From NCBI RefSeq assembly GCF_050436995.1, contig NC_134754.1, forward strand, positions 7,371,001 through 7,435,000: DNA of 64,000 nucleotides, written 5' to 3'. The first letter of the stretch is position 1. Every line of letters starts with the position of its first letter. The position numbers and the translations under genes are program-made. The notes beneath the pieces are model-generated. The model saw nothing but the letters and a program-made list of their open reading frames with translations. It searched no databases and was not told where the DNA came from. Below, one piece after another: positions 12,141-25,500 of the stretch. The DNA comes from Anticarsia gemmatalis (Eukaryota; Arthropoda; Insecta; Lepidoptera; Erebidae).

Positions 12141-12190
12141 TGCGAGCTCTGTTTTATACTATCGTGTGGACCTCGCACGTCACGAGGATT

Positions 12191-13985
12191 ACACTACGAT
12201 TTAAATCTGTAAGTTATCGTGTTAGTTTAGTTCGTATTATGTCTGTGACTTTATGACACCTCCAAGTACTTGGGATATTTTCGTATTCGAATTCCACAAT
12301 TTGATTTCTGTTGACTCATGTTAGAGAACAACAGCTATGATTCTGATAGATATGTTTGTAGAGCACTTTTATCTCGTAAGCAATGAAGGTGGATGTTAAT
12401 TTATGAACGGGTTTCTTTACGCCATTTACACGTTATACGTATTGAGGGACACTGCGGGCTCGTCCCCGTTCAACTCCTTTGTGTTAAATATGCATCGCAC
12501 CGTCTCTACTCTCGAAAGTGTCTCAAAAGTGCCTTGGCGCTTTTATTAATATTTAAGAAAGGAACTCCAATCGAGACGCAATTTCTTTCGAGCGTATGTT
12601 ATTTTCATACCCTTTTTCACGGCGACGTTTTAGGTGAGCTTCATATAAGGAACGATGTACGCAGCTCTGGACGGTTACGAGTACTCTTGTAGGTGAGTTA
12701 ATATACCACGCGGCGTTTAGTAATTGAAGACAGGAGCAGGAGATGCGACACCGCTCCTTCTTACGTGCATATTTTATATCACTACACATATTTTACTCCC
12801 TTCAAGCTTTTATAAAAGCCCACTTTATAAAACATTAATAATATTGCAAACGTTATCGTAATTGATCATCGAACTAGCCAGATTATTTGTAATTTCTGGA
12901 ATAAAACACGAAAGTAAGCCATGTAACAGTAGAAAAAAAATGTTATTGACTGGGCAAAGGTTCTCTATTAGAACAAGTGATGGGTAAGTCCTCATCTATA
13001 TTCAACTTACAAAGCATTTCCAATTCCTACATCAGCTTAAATACATCAAATAATAATTGAAATGAGTCGTACAAACACTTGTTATTACAATACAGAAACA
13101 AAAACAACCCTTCATATAAATCTGACGTGTGAATATAATGTAATATTGACAACAAGATAAAAGTCAATTTAATCGATGGCACATCCAGTCAATTAAAATC
13201 AGCAGTTGTGATTACAGCTGACAGTGTCATGCAAATTGTGTTTGCAATCCACTTGTTTGTGTGGCGGCTACCATTTAAAACGAAAATTATGATATTCCCT
13301 GTATTACTTCATTTACGATCTTTATGTAATGTGATCATTACACTCCTGTTGTAATATATGAGTACTTGTTTTGATTCAATGTGTTTATTTTTAAACTTGT
13401 TTAAGACGTTGAATTTGGAAAAATGTTGTTTAGAAAGAGAATGTTATCATTTATATCAACAATGTTTGCTTTGACCCAAATATTGTCACTATTACAATTA
13501 TAACACTTGGTGAATCTAAACCATCAATGTTAATTTTATTGTGACAGAGAATCATGAATTTAATTAATACGAAGGATTCGAGAGACAATGCTCATCGTGC
13601 TTCGTATGTTAAATATGAAATTATACAATTAATTAAATTTTCAAACATTGTTGTGAAACTGTTGCCGTCTCACTTACACACTTACACGGTCTATTTACAT
13701 GCACACAATATGTTTGATAATTGCCACATTATATTATAATACGATTGCGAGTTTTAACATGTATATTTTTGACAGAAAACATATCGCGGGTGGATGAACC
13801 GATTCATCACGATGACTGACGGCGTATTAATTATGTCTGTTTGTTCCGTCTACAGATACAAGAGCAATGGTCCTTTGAAAAAGCAATTAGTCTCACGTCT
13901 TCATGCCACACACTATCACTTATCCACTCAACAATGTTACATGTTAATATTAGTGGAAAGTTTTAAAAGCGTGTAATTATGTGTA
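12191..13985. other. Gene-free AT-rich stretch
   Basis: Nothing convincing is coded here. The 99-codon frame at 12393-12692 has no recognised domain. A TAG|GTGAGTT word at 12688-12697 looks like a donor but has no convincing exon before it. The rest is unremarkable. Confidence 0.65.
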
Positions 13986-15090
13986 AAAAATTAAAAGCTC
14001 GCCGCTATAGAGCATTAAACATAGTAGAAATAATGCCGCAGTGCAACGTTGTTGCGAGTGGCGCGTTAGTACAGGCTGGAGTAGCGAAAGATGCAATCTG
14101 CATACATTAGCCTAACGTCCTTTAGTTTTGACACCTGCTCTCCGCTCCGGCTATGAAAATACGGCAGCTAGATGGATGGCACAAACATGTCAAGAGTAAG
14201 GGCAGTTGTTTCAAACTTGCAACTTCAGTCGAGCTGAAGAAAATGTATTGTTTCATTCTCTCGCCAGTCGGACTGAGAAAGCTTTTAACTAAGTGTTAAA
14301 TTGTTGTTTGCAAGTGTTGTTTGAGGATGTATTTCATAATATGTCACGCCGGTGTTGTGATCCATAAAACGCTATGATGCAAGCGACTGAAATTATTAGC
14401 TGAAATGAAACTCATACCGGGAAATGGTGGAATAAGAGCTCAAATGTTGCACAAATACGGCCAACTTGTCGCGTATACTGAAACCATTTTCTAAAAATAA
14501 TGCGAACTAGGTATACCTGCACAACAAAGTAGTACTAACTAAGTACTCTACTATGTAGCAGCATTTATGAGTTGCTCATCTACATCGGATTAATGTTATA
14601 GACTTAGGGTTAGCAACAAATTAGAAAGTTATCCTTGAAGCAATCAACAGTGTAACATAATCTAAAGCACTTAACGAGTGACCGAGCATGACGAGTATAT
14701 AAGTTACAAGTTATAACGGCTGTGAACATTGTATACTACACAATTTAGAGCGACATTACGGCTGTAGGTGCACCGGTCCCATAAACTAGTACCCCACTGA
14801 AGCAAACACCTTAAATACTTAACAGCTCAGTTACCGAGTCAAGTTTAAATGCTCGCCGAGGTCGAGAGAGGGTTGTCACGTCAGAGCACATTTTAATAAT
14901 GCACCCGCTCGTTTAGTATGAAAATTAGCTGGCGTGCGGCGGCCCTGGCTCGATGTCACCTGTTTTATTGATGGTGCAGCTAGGTGTTGGTGTAGACACC
15001 TCCATCCATCGGCCGCTGTTTAGGTAATTAATACGACGTTTCACCTCCGCTCCGAGCGCGCACTACCCCTTCACAAGCGTGCATGAGCTT
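13986..15090. other. Gene-free, GC-richer stretch (possible regulatory elements)
   Basis: The blocks at about 14030-14230 and 14820-15070 are richer in GC and CpG than their flanks. A TATATAAG word at 14696-14703 has no initiator at the right distance. There are no coding frames of note. The composition resembles regulatory islands, with no further support. Confidence 0.45.
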
Positions 15091-17090
15091 TGACGTTTCT
15101 TTAATTTGATTACTGGAACGTCAACGTACCTTCTCACCTGTTTGTGAATTATGTATCAGCGTTTAACGCAAAAGGAGCTCGGCAGTGTACTCGTGTTTAG
15201 CTATCTACTAATATAAGAACCCATGTAACAGGGGTCCAGTTTATTGGGTGATTTATCTTAAATCTTTGGACACAGTTCTATTCCGGACGACGACTGATAA
15301 TTTCCTGACAGATAAACCCTTATTGGGTTTATTACACGACCCGAATTTGTGATGTAGCCTTTAGAAGCTTACCAAATAAAGAGTAGCGTTATTACAATAG
15401 ATAAACTCAAATTCTTTAGAAATATAGTTCCTACGGGAAAGAATCATAGAATATTATCATGATCCTGTTAGAGGCTGTAAAAGCTAATCTATTTCAATTT
15501 TTGTTTTCAATGTGTGGGCCCTTCACCTATCTCGTCGATGGATCTGCACCCAATCGCGAAAAAGTACCTTCACGCCTGCAAACCCAATACGTGACTTGAT
15601 TTTCTACAGATAATCTTTGTAAAGTTGTTTTAGAGGGAAAATGTACCGTCGAGTACATTACACGAACATCTACAAATTACGATATACGAGCTCACTCTGA
15701 ATCTTCTACTTAAACATGTAGGTGTAATCCACAGACACCGGATCATTATGAATACAGATAACAAGGCAGATTATATAAAAACATATCCTAACGCAAAACG
15801 CTCTGCTCAAATAATAATTGAAGTTTTACAGCGTGCGTATAATTAATTTGTTCGAAACTTTATGTAAAAGTGAAACCACATGTTTACATTGTAAATGTTA
15901 TGTGCGGGCCGAGGGAACAATGTTTTAAAGTCAACAGCAGGGGGTTTGAAATATTCACACAACTGGAAATTCAATTTGAAGTTTTCGCCGTGAAAGTATT
16001 AAGGTAGTTTAGTGTTCCTCTATTATTATAACAGTGGCGGCAACGCGCCTCGGTCGGCCACGGCCAACGAACATATTTTAGTCAACTTCTGTTATTAACT
16101 CGACACTAACTGGGAACAAGTTGGTCGTCGGACGACGTCCGTCAACTTTTGTCTTCCAACTTGAAAGCGCTCGCGCAATTAATAAAAGAAATTACCGAAG
16201 AATCAAAACTTAAAAAAACACAATTGCCGAGTTTGTTTAAAAAGTTGAAGCTGTGTGCTGAACTGTTCCCTTGTTATTCTGTTGTTGTTATTGACCATCG
16301 GACTAAACGTAGTCTAGCGTTTAATAAATAATAGAGTCTGCCATTTTCTCCAGTTTCCCATCAGACGGGAGCGGCGAAGCGATTACTTCGCATAAATCAA
16401 ACAGATTTGAATGCGGCCCGCCGCGTCGTGCGGCTGTTACCGATGTAGTGCCCATTAAAGCTCATCCTTTTATTTTTATATTCCATTCGCAAGCGCTGAT
16501 TGTTTGCTGTCTCTCCGTTTTCTCGATAAAATCTAGTTACAACTTCACGACGTTTTACTAAATAAGATCACTTCGAAACACATTGTTCTGTAATTTTGTA
16601 GGATCTTCGCATAAACATTTGCTTACACTTATTAAACATTCATGAGTTCAATTACCTCGAACATGCAAAGAGAGGTAAACCTAATTACGAGAGGCAGGTA
16701 AACATCGGCGTGTTTTGTGCTATTTAGTCGTAATATAAAATAAAGACAGTATCGGTAATAACGACGTCGAGTGATCCCGTACCATGTCAGAGCCGTTACG
16801 CGTGCCGTTAGAAATTTTCCGGGTTCTTTAACGGGATTCATTCATAACTCACGGTCGAGTGGAGCCTTCGAATATTTCAAGCTGTAGAGGCCCCACCCCT
16901 ATAAATTCCGCGCGTCGGGTTGCCAAATTAGGCGCGAGGAACGTAGACTTATTCTCCCCATTACCCCAGGCCAGCCGAGTGAGACTTTTAAGGAAACTTT
17001 CCACGTCCTGTCGCAGGTGTTGTAGTAATAAATAATATAATTCCCTTGTGCGATGAACGTTGCAAACTTTCGATGAAAACTTTTGAATCA
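15091..17090. other. Gene-free stretch
   Basis: A perfect 8-bp hairpin, ATAAACCC-TTATT-GGGTTTAT, lies at 15312-15332. GC-richer patches lie at 16020-16150, 16340-16450 and 16780-16980. The Lys-rich 60-codon frame at 16149-16331 begins only at TTG and matches nothing I know. I propose no gene. Confidence 0.6.
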
Positions 17091-18330
17091 AAATACAAAG
17101 GAAAATGTCACAATGAGACTTACGACTGCTTTAACGCTTTATTAGCAAGAAAATATACTTATTGAATATGTTACTGTATTCCTTTTCTTTTTATTTATTA
17201 TCATTTCGTAAAGACATAAGGCATACGTTCTCTTTATAACCAGGTTCTTACTATCTTGGTTTGCTTCAAAAACATATTTGGAATGCAACTAAAAACTTTG
17301 CAATCTTGTGATTACATAAAGCAATTACGCGGGTCACATGCTGTTCCGATGTGGAACACATTCATACTAACAATCGAATGAACTTCCACCCAATTTACTT
17401 TATGTGTAACCCATTATTATAATTGCTACACAGTTACAAAGTTGTGAACCGGTCTAAAACCGACTGCGGGGTGAATTGAAGCGAACTGGCTCAAATACAA
17501 ATTATATTCAACTTTGTTCTTTTAACTTGAAATGACTTTAAGTTCAGCGTTATGGAAGCTTTTACTTTTCATAATGTGATTTAAGAACACTTTTCCGGAT
17601 GTTTTTTTATCGAGCAATCGCGAATCAGCCTTAGTGCTACTAACTTGACTTATTTCTAAGAATGTACAAATAGTAAAGCGAATCTGCATTCAATTTCTCG
17701 CGAAATGTACTGGCTTTGTACCGCAGGAACTTCTTTTCGATTTTTCCTCAATAAACGATGATGGAATATGGGGCTTGTGGAGTTCTTAGAAAATGAAAAG
17801 CTTGAGGAAAATCCATCAGGGAATATTTGTGAAAAATATTTTAGATTTTTACAGAAGTACGTTACCTTCCGTAACATTTTCAGCACACAGTTTTAAAGCA
17901 ACACAATGCAGAGAAATAGCCCCTAATATCCAATAATTGCAGATATTTTAAAAGTTATATACCTATCTAGTTTTTATAGCGAGAGCCATCCACAGTTGAC
18001 CGGTTTCTAGTAAAAATATAAAAATATTTGGAAATAGCGCGCAGGAACGCCACGGGGCATGTTCTAATCTACATTCCAGTATGGATAGACAGAATAACAT
18101 TTAGTTTTGATAACAATATCGTGTTTATATTACAAAAAATATTGAAACGAAATATTTCTCTTCAAAACATTTGGTTTTGTTAAATGATTTTTAGAATTGT
18201 GTGTAGCGGTGATTGTGTGTTCGGTAGAAATAATTTTATTAAGAGAGTAATGAAGCGAACACAAAAACAAATAGTCCGTAGTGAAGTGCAAATCAATATA
18301 AATATTTGACAGACAATCGTCATCGCGGAT
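17091..18330. other. Gene-free AT-rich stretch
   Basis: There are several short open frames without recognisable domains, and no repeat or structure worth naming. Confidence 0.65.
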
Positions 18331-18510
18331 AATCGTGATAACAACAAACGGGTCGGTGCCACAATGACCGGTAATTTAGCGAGTGTAATTCCGACGGACG
18401 AGCGCTTGGTGAATTTAATTTTATCTCGTATAAACCCTTCGGTGTAATAATTCATTGAAACCGCCATGCGACCCCAACACGCCGAGTATTGGTGAGATTT
18501 TTGAAAAATA

Positions 18511-18547
18511 CGTTCACGCCACTTTAAACACGTGCTACGCGTGAACG
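18511..18547. promoter_or_regulatory. 9-bp inverted repeat around a CACGTG E-box
   Basis: CGTTCACGC (18511-18519) and GCGTGAACG (18539-18547) are perfect inverted copies separated by 19 bases. The spacer contains CACGTG at 18529-18534, the core for bHLH factors. Whether the arms are a bound site or a chance repeat is unknown. Confidence 0.35.
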
Positions 18548-19394
18548 GGGACCAGTTTTATCGACCAGACAACTTTACTTTTTGCGCCGAAATATTCTTC
18601 TCTTATCGGGTGAATTGTTTTGTTCTACGCTTATGAAATATTTGAAATAACAATAAGATATGATTATTATAAATAGTTGTTTTTCACTTTACTATTATAT
18701 CTCGGTACATTTAAACACAATATACAAAACGTTCTAGACCTAAAATTATTCAAGGTATTTACGTAAGTACAATGTATATTGAAAATCAAAAGGAAACCAT
18801 AATACATACCTATTCGCACACGTAATCAATGTTGATCAAGGTTGTCAAACCAAAGAAGTATAACTTAACATTTGTTACGCGAGATGAAACAGCTATCGAA
18901 TTAATCGGAGCAACTTTGAATTCAACCTCAAAGACAATTGTTTCTGTTCATGAATGTTGCCAAAATAAAGCGAACCACAAAGGGTTATAGCAATGATTCG
19001 AGAAATTATTGATGGATACCGTATCACGTAACGTATAATTTAATTTTAACAATCACTAGTATGAATTTCTTTATCGAACTGTGAATATATTCGCTGGAGC
19101 GCTGTTTGACTCATAGACATGTGGTTTCCCTCCTCATAATCCTACCATCATTCACGTGATCTCCCTATAATCTTATGTAAATGTAGGGTTCTTTTTGCAT
19201 ATAAAGCTGATAAAAGCGTGAAAAAAGTCTTCGTAGTGTTAAATAAAAAATCGGCACCGCGAGCGATCTCAGCTGCGGTATATTGAGTCATATCTTGTCC
19301 AATTAACGTTTGTTTGTTTTGCATTTCCCCTGCATCTGAGAAGCAGCAAGGGCGTAATAAAACGGTCACAACAATGCGGATCACGTCACAGCGG

Positions 19395-19426
19395 AATTAT
19401 CTCGCAGCGGCAGCGACGATCAATTA
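19395..19426 (+). promoter_or_regulatory. Two-part motif, copy 1
   Basis: AATTATCTCG (19395-19404), 13 unrelated bases, then GATCAATTA (19418-19426). The same two words with exactly the same 13-base gap occur at 20433-20464. The first word contains a GATA site on the minus strand, and the second contains an ATTA homeodomain core. Confidence 0.45.
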
Positions 19427-20432
19427 CACTGACAACGAGCACGTGGAAAAAGGGCGGACGGCTCTCCAGGAGGCTTTTATTTTAACACGTTTTTTTGCAA
19501 TACAGACCTTACGGTTGCGTATTTTAAACTGGTTTTTGTTTAAAATGACGGGTGCGAGGGTAGTAATCGTAAGACCAATTAGGCGTAGTGGAGGCTGTTC
19601 AACGACTGTCGTTTCGCTCCCCGCTTAAAGACTCAACCTCTGCCTTTATTACTGGTACATTGTCGTTCTTAGTTTTTATGAAGTCAATACCTAGACTCTT
19701 AATTCTCTCTATTCTTGAATAAATCTCGGCGCAGTATTTCGTCGATCATTTTGAGCGTAACGGAACCGTGTAGGTACGTAGTCACGCAAAGTCTCCATTT
19801 TGTTCGCTCTATATAAAGGACTGTGTATAGAACTTGTGTCTATATAAATCTTCCCGTACAGAAGCAATATATTGTTGTAAGTACTCCCACTCGTCTTGTA
19901 ATCTTCGCGCGGTTCCAAATGAAATACTAATTGTATTCTCAGAACATGTTAAATGGTACCCACATGTTGTTGTGTACCGTGAAGAGAGTCAATAGCGACT
20001 CCAGTTAACGACTGTATATTTAATGCTCGCGATAATATACGCTTGAAATTTTGTGTTATTGTAGTATCAAGAGACGCGGAGTGGATTGGAGTGCTAACAT
20101 TTGTTTGTGTATACGTACATATCTACTCACTAAAACTTCTTCAGTACGAAGGAGCAATAAGTTATACGCGGTTTTGAGTGAAAATAGAATCATCGTCATA
20201 ACAAAATCAGATTAGAAACCTTGAATTTATAACGTATGATCAATCGCACGCTTTATTATAGAATTGAATTTGACACGCTTACGTTTGCACTCCGGAAGCC
20301 TAATAGGAAATGATCACAGTATAATAAAGTGTGTATCAAATGAGATGACATTTCCACGAGCATCCCGCAATCCGCTCAGGGGGTAGGTAATAAAACAGTG
20401 ACAAGCGATAGGACGGGATCGAGTCGGAACGA

Positions 20433-20464
20433 AATTATCTCGTGGAGACGATGTAGATCAATTA
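20433..20464 (+). promoter_or_regulatory. Two-part motif, copy 2
   Basis: AATTATCTCG (20433-20442), 13 bases, GATCAATTA (20456-20464). All 19 motif bases and the spacing are identical to copy 1, while the spacer has diverged. Conservation of the words but not the gap sequence suggests paired binding sites rather than a recent duplication. Confidence 0.45.
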
Positions 20465-20520
20465 AACGGGGCGTCGGGAATTAGAACGGACGGTAAACCG
20501 TCGAGTAGGTGGAGATTTAT

Positions 20521-22500
20521 ACGACGAAATTTATAATTCACTTAATTTCACGCACCTTTTTAAGGCTTCAATTTAAAATTAAAATTGTTTTACAATTGAG
20601 TATCCATTAGTAGAAAATTAAATATAATTTCGTATAATTGATTTAAAGTATAATAAACAAAAAGTCATGGAAATTTAGAAAAATGGGTTCTTATATTCCA
20701 TATTTTGAGCTTATCTACCGAAAATCGTCGCGTAAAGTGCTCAATACTATGTGTACGAGGTAGTTAAGTGGCTGATACAAGATAATCCTCTAGTATGGCT
20801 ACTAAGCCCGGACAGGAGAAAAGAAAATCATTTATTTTCTGAACTAGGAAGAAACTCTTACAGGTAGTTATTATCACAGAGAATTTTGGGGAAACGTGAG
20901 GCATGAGCGTCAAATCACTAAGGTGCCATTCATAAGGAGGCTCTACTCGAGATTGGATGAATCTCTTTGCAGACAGTACAGCCACTCGTTCATAATGAAT
21001 GTGTACGAGAGGTTCTATACCAATTAGTAACCTTTGATCTTCAACAGTAAATCATGCCAGAGATTGAGATCTAACTTCCTTTGTGATTAGGGCTTTAGTC
21101 CTATTATAATGTTTACGCACGATGTTTTTATAAAGTAATATTTTTTTTAACAAAAGTAATATTAGCCTTATGGTATTCCCCAATGAAGCGCGTTTATTCC
21201 CATTTAACTGTATCTGTAGTTTTGTTTGATTCAAATAATTTTGATAAATATTATGTAAGCTTTGGATTTCAATGTTTCGCATAAATACGATGAGTTATAT
21301 TTTATTTATGATTGAGAGAGCACTTTGTTGATTGAGTGATGTTTAATGTTACATTCTATAAATATTTTACGATTCGTGGAAATATTTCAATGGGTAAATA
21401 TATAAATACGAATGTTGTACCAAATATAATAGAAATCAGACAAACCAAATTATAATCAAATAAAAAATACTTGCTAAAACAGTCTGCAAAAATTTTGCAA
21501 GAAACAAAATGTTTCTTGCAAGAACATTAAAATTGTAATCTGAACTCTATTTATTGCAGATATAGATTTCAACTCCTCGTTATAAAGTAAATGTAAGAAA
21601 AAACTCTCGGATGACATGTCGACTGAAAATAACGGTTAAAGTATCTCATAATCGCGAGTACCTCGAAGTCTACTAATCAACAAAATGAAATTTGTTTCGC
21701 GATGTTCGATTTCTGAAGCAGACGTTCTCGCCTTAAGGACGATTCCAGTTCGTCCCGTGGGTGTCATACAGTACTACTAAAGAATTAACCAGGGAACGTG
21801 CGGCGTTGCCCACCTGTGTAGGTGTTTTCAATTTACTGTGATCACAAATCCGGCTGTCGAGTGTGATTCACATGGGGTTCTCTCTCGGGAGTGGCTCGCG
21901 TCCACCTTTACACTGAGCAGACCTGATATAGGTACCCCAGACACGATAGTTTGTCAGTGTATAGACAAATTAAACATCTTATGCTTTTCAAATAAAACCT
22001 CTACTGCACTTTCTTAAGATAACCATTTCACTATAAGCAAAATAATTTAAATAAAATTAATAAAACGGTTCCCAATTAAATTCCAGTAACCCGGGATGCA
22101 GGCGGGCGCGTGGCAAAACGCGGATTAAATACTAAAGTGTCGCGTTACGTACCGAACCGACCCCAAGGCGCTATTAAGAATTCAGCAAACGAATTGGGGA
22201 CATCGAATCGACAAAATTGAGCTCGCCTCATCTTTTCTTACATCGTGTGTTTTCGTCCCCTAAGTACAGATATTTTAATATTTTCCTTGGCTCTAGGGAG
22301 GAGACCGCTGTTTTGATCTACAACTCGCAAAATACACATTTTTTCAGTACAAACATAGAATATTCCTCTTCATTTCTTTTTGGCGCATAACTTTGTAAAT
22401 ACGTCGCTGAATAATACGCAAATCTTTTATGAATGAGATTTTTTGGAGGCGCTTCGAAGGGCCAGCGGGGCCACGGAGCGTCGACGTGAAATATGTTTTG
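20521..22500. other. Gene-free stretch
   Basis: AT-rich to about 21600, then a GC-richer patch at 21720-21950 and another at 22080-22230. A perfect 11-bp hairpin lies at 21495-21521. Short frames such as 21052-21282 (minus) are not recognisable proteins. Confidence 0.65.
21495..21521. repeat. 11-bp perfect hairpin
   Basis: TTGCAAGAAAC-AAAAT-GTTTCTTGCAA: a perfect 11-bp stem with a 5-base loop, extendable by one wobble and one A-T pair. It lies in AT-rich DNA with no gene nearby. Confidence 0.6.
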
Positions 22501-22508
22501 TAACTCAC

Positions 22509-22542
22509 CCGTGCGTTACCGTCTTAAGATAATAAACATTAC
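22509..22542 (-). other. Candidate 34-nt microexon / recursive splice site (site 3)
   Basis: On the minus strand the acceptor TTCATTTTCTGTTCCAG ends at 22543 and is followed at once by GTAATG. A second donor, CACGG|GTGAGT, lies 34 bases on, with its GT at 22508-22507. A TATTAAT branch-like word lies some 25 bases upstream of the acceptor. The arrangement resembles an insect ratchet point with a following RS-exon, the same as at 37.2 and 61.3 kb. Two of three frames contain stops, so a UTR or noncoding exon is more likely than a coding one. Inference only; no transcript is seen. Confidence 0.35.
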
Positions 22543-22560
22543 CTGGAACAGAAAATGAAA

Positions 22561-25500
22561 TAACATTAATATACAATGAATTTGATACGCCGAACCACCA
22601 GCCTACCAGAATGAGAAAGGAAAACGGACCGAAATAACACCAGTTGATACAGATGAATTTGTATGTATAGGTTCTTAGGAAACATTTGGAGCGTTCAATG
22701 TCGATGACATCCTTCAACTGTAGGGACGGTAGAAATACGAGAGCAGTAAATGTTGAAGAAGTGAATCACCAAGCATTTTATACGGAGAAGAGTACGACAT
22801 AATTAAATTAAAAAATAATTACGTTACATAAGAATAATCTGTCGAGCAATGAATGGAGTTGAAATGTTTTGACCTGTGCCCTGGTGATCCTGCGTCATAG
22901 GGGCCATCATGCGACCGGGTCAAGTGATTTAATTGTACGGTCACGTACCAGGAGGTGGTGCAAGTGTAACTGACGTTCATAATTATAATCAATTATTCTA
23001 TTAACAAATCGAGTTTAATGATAATTTTAATTTGACGCGAATAAAAAAAATGGTAACGTTTTGGAACTTACTAACACCACTTCATTATAAAACAATCAAT
23101 TAAAAAACTAATGAACGATCTGAATAACCTTAATCACGACATACACGATAAGTTAAGATATGTGAAAGTTAATAAGGTGGCTCTAAAATTACCTGTGACA
23201 TTTATCCCAAAAATAATATTATTAACTATGCACGGACTGTAGAAACCTATATCATCCCATCAATTCAAGTCGACGACGTTATCAGCGCAATAATGTCACA
23301 AAATGCGGCATTTGATTGAACGATACCCCGTGTTACACCCCCATTGTGTGCAAGGGACCAAAAATGGTTGGCAAGTATTATCACCTCGTCTCGGCACACA
23401 AAGGATGTTTGCAAATCTCTCACGGTAAACACTAAGTGATCGGATCATTGTAACCTTGTTCTAACAGCTGCCACAGATGTGGGACACACTAAGCTCTACT
23501 CGGATTACGTAATACGCGATATTGAAAAATATACAATTTTTCCTGCTGTGTAATATCAAATTGATATTCTGCTTGGAATACAAACATTAGATAAAATTAC
23601 CGCTTCTCAAATATAAATTACGCAAAAGGATTGAAGGGACGAAACGTTTTTAACCGCATCTAAATCCTTTTTACTACAAAAAGAAATACCATTCCCGGGA
23701 CTAAAGTTATTTTACAACAACAATGAGAAAATTGGCGACAAAAAACGACCTACATGATGCGGTGTCAACAAAGATAATATATATCGTGGTATCACGGTGC
23801 CTCCATCGCTATTGTTGTCCCTAAACGCGGCCATGATCCCGGGATCGCCAGCCCCGGACCCGTTTGTCCCGGGATATCCTTCGGCAAACATCGACGAAAC
23901 CCGAGATTCACTAGACCTTTACACAAGTGCTTTGTTGAGTCGCTCGAGGATATAAAAATATAAATATAAACGTCTTTTTTCTCACACCATATTCTCGCTA
24001 GTGTGTTATATGGGACGCTAAGATTAATTATTGTTCTATCGTGGGATAATCCTATTGTCGTTCGATTTATTTTGTACTACAGGAATTGTGATTCTTGTTT
24101 CGATTGATTGATACGAAAAGGAAACTATTTTCCTTATTTGCGAATAGATTGGTTCTTATATTAAACATTTGTGTTTTCGGTCTATTAACTTGATATTAAT
24201 TATTTTGTCGTGTTTGAAGGGAGACGTTATTGCAATGTCAAGAATTAATTAGTAATGTTTCACAAACAATAGATCCAGATATCAGGATAAACAAGCGATC
24301 TATTGCAAAACACGTAGCTATAATAACATAAAATTGTTCTGTAAGAAATACTGTTCAAAGATCACGTCGATTCCTCAAGGAGTGTAAAAAGACGACAGAG
24401 CCAACTTTGCACGGAAACATCCAATAAAACGAAGTGTTCCATAGTACGGCGGTGCACGTAAAAAGTTTGCCTTGTACGACCGGCGGCCCGACCGGTCGCC
24501 CAAATCGCGCGACTTGTCGACACAACTTCGATATTAGTTCGCGCGTGATCGATTTAGCAGGCCAGTTTGACAGTTGCGATGGTGACAGATGACGCCAGAC
24601 GCCATATCGCACGGGTGATTTGTCTTCAACTTTACCTAAAGACAGTTGTTTTCACTGCGCAGATCATTCCCAAAGGCTAAGTTTTATCTATATGCTGGCG
24701 GTATTTTTCCAACGTTATTGTCACTTCGGCGAACATCGATTTCGGTATACACATCATAAGCAAATAACCTCGACCTATTTCAGTGCCGACACGGAGAGAT
24801 CGCTAAAAATAAAGGGAGCGAAGGAAACATTAAAGAAAATTTAAAATAAACAAAAGCAAAGGAGGACTGGAATGGATATTTTCAAAACTAGTGTAGTCTA
24901 ATACCTTCCCTAGTACGTTGTCATATTGTAAGTGTTATGTCATGTCGGGTGCTTAAAGCTTTTCTGGAGCGTTTGTCGTTCAGGAAAGTGTTAAACGCCT
25001 TCACTGTCATTCCGGTGATTAATTAGTGTCGGCTCTGTCGTGCTAATGGGCTAAAATAATTTAGTGGGCGACGCTGATTATTTATTGTCAACCATCGTGG
25101 TTAGCGTTTGCTAAGCGATTTATCGTTAATCCAACGACAACGTTATAATGGCAACCATTTATAGAATCTATTAAATTCTTGTTTGGGGTCAGTTCCAGTC
25201 GTGATTTCAAACTTTAGTAATGTTCTTGAAGAAATTGGGGCTCAAACATCAAAACATCAACAGCCTTATACCCGTGAAACAAAGTCTTGATAATATTATT
25301 AAGCGTAAACACGTAATTGAATTTACACGGTTTCCTAATACAGGTAGTTTTGCCAAACAAATGACACAAACATGATATAATATAACGCGTATTGACGAGC
25401 AATGATTAGTTACACATTCAATGTATGTTTATGCAAATGATGCTGATTACCGTTTGTTTGTTTAGCTAGCTATTACTCCAACACATCGGACAATACCGCC

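Larger units (their letters stand above)
10396..12190. other. Gene-free stretch with several GC-richer patches
   Basis: GC-richer patches lie at about 10410-10530, 10900-11070, 11430-11520 and 12050-12180 against AT-rich flanks. The last two carry related sequences, described separately. ACGGCGCGCCGT at 11474-11485 is a perfect 12-bp palindrome, and TATCGATCGATA at 11813-11824 is another. Such alternating patches are typical of clustered cis-regulatory elements, but function cannot be read from one sequence. Confidence 0.5.
18331..20520. other. Gene-free stretch with repeated TTATCTCG words
   Basis: Three TTATCTCG words lie here (18421, 19397, 20435), two inside a duplicated two-part motif listed separately. 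An inverted repeat flanks a CACGTG box at 18511-18547. A GACGGT-AA-ACCGTC hairpin lies near 20490-20505. The 104-codon plus-strand frame at 19314-19628 and the frames on the other strand show no domain. The clustering of short motifs suggests regulatory DNA. Confidence 0.45.

Noticed and set aside
14696..14703. TATATAAG as a TATA box
   Set aside because: No arthropod initiator at the correct distance and no gene downstream.
14823..14870. AGCTCAGTTACCGAG followed by GTTTAAATGC, resembling tRNA A and B boxes
   Set aside because: The B box lacks the required GGTTCNANNCC bases, and no cloverleaf can be drawn.
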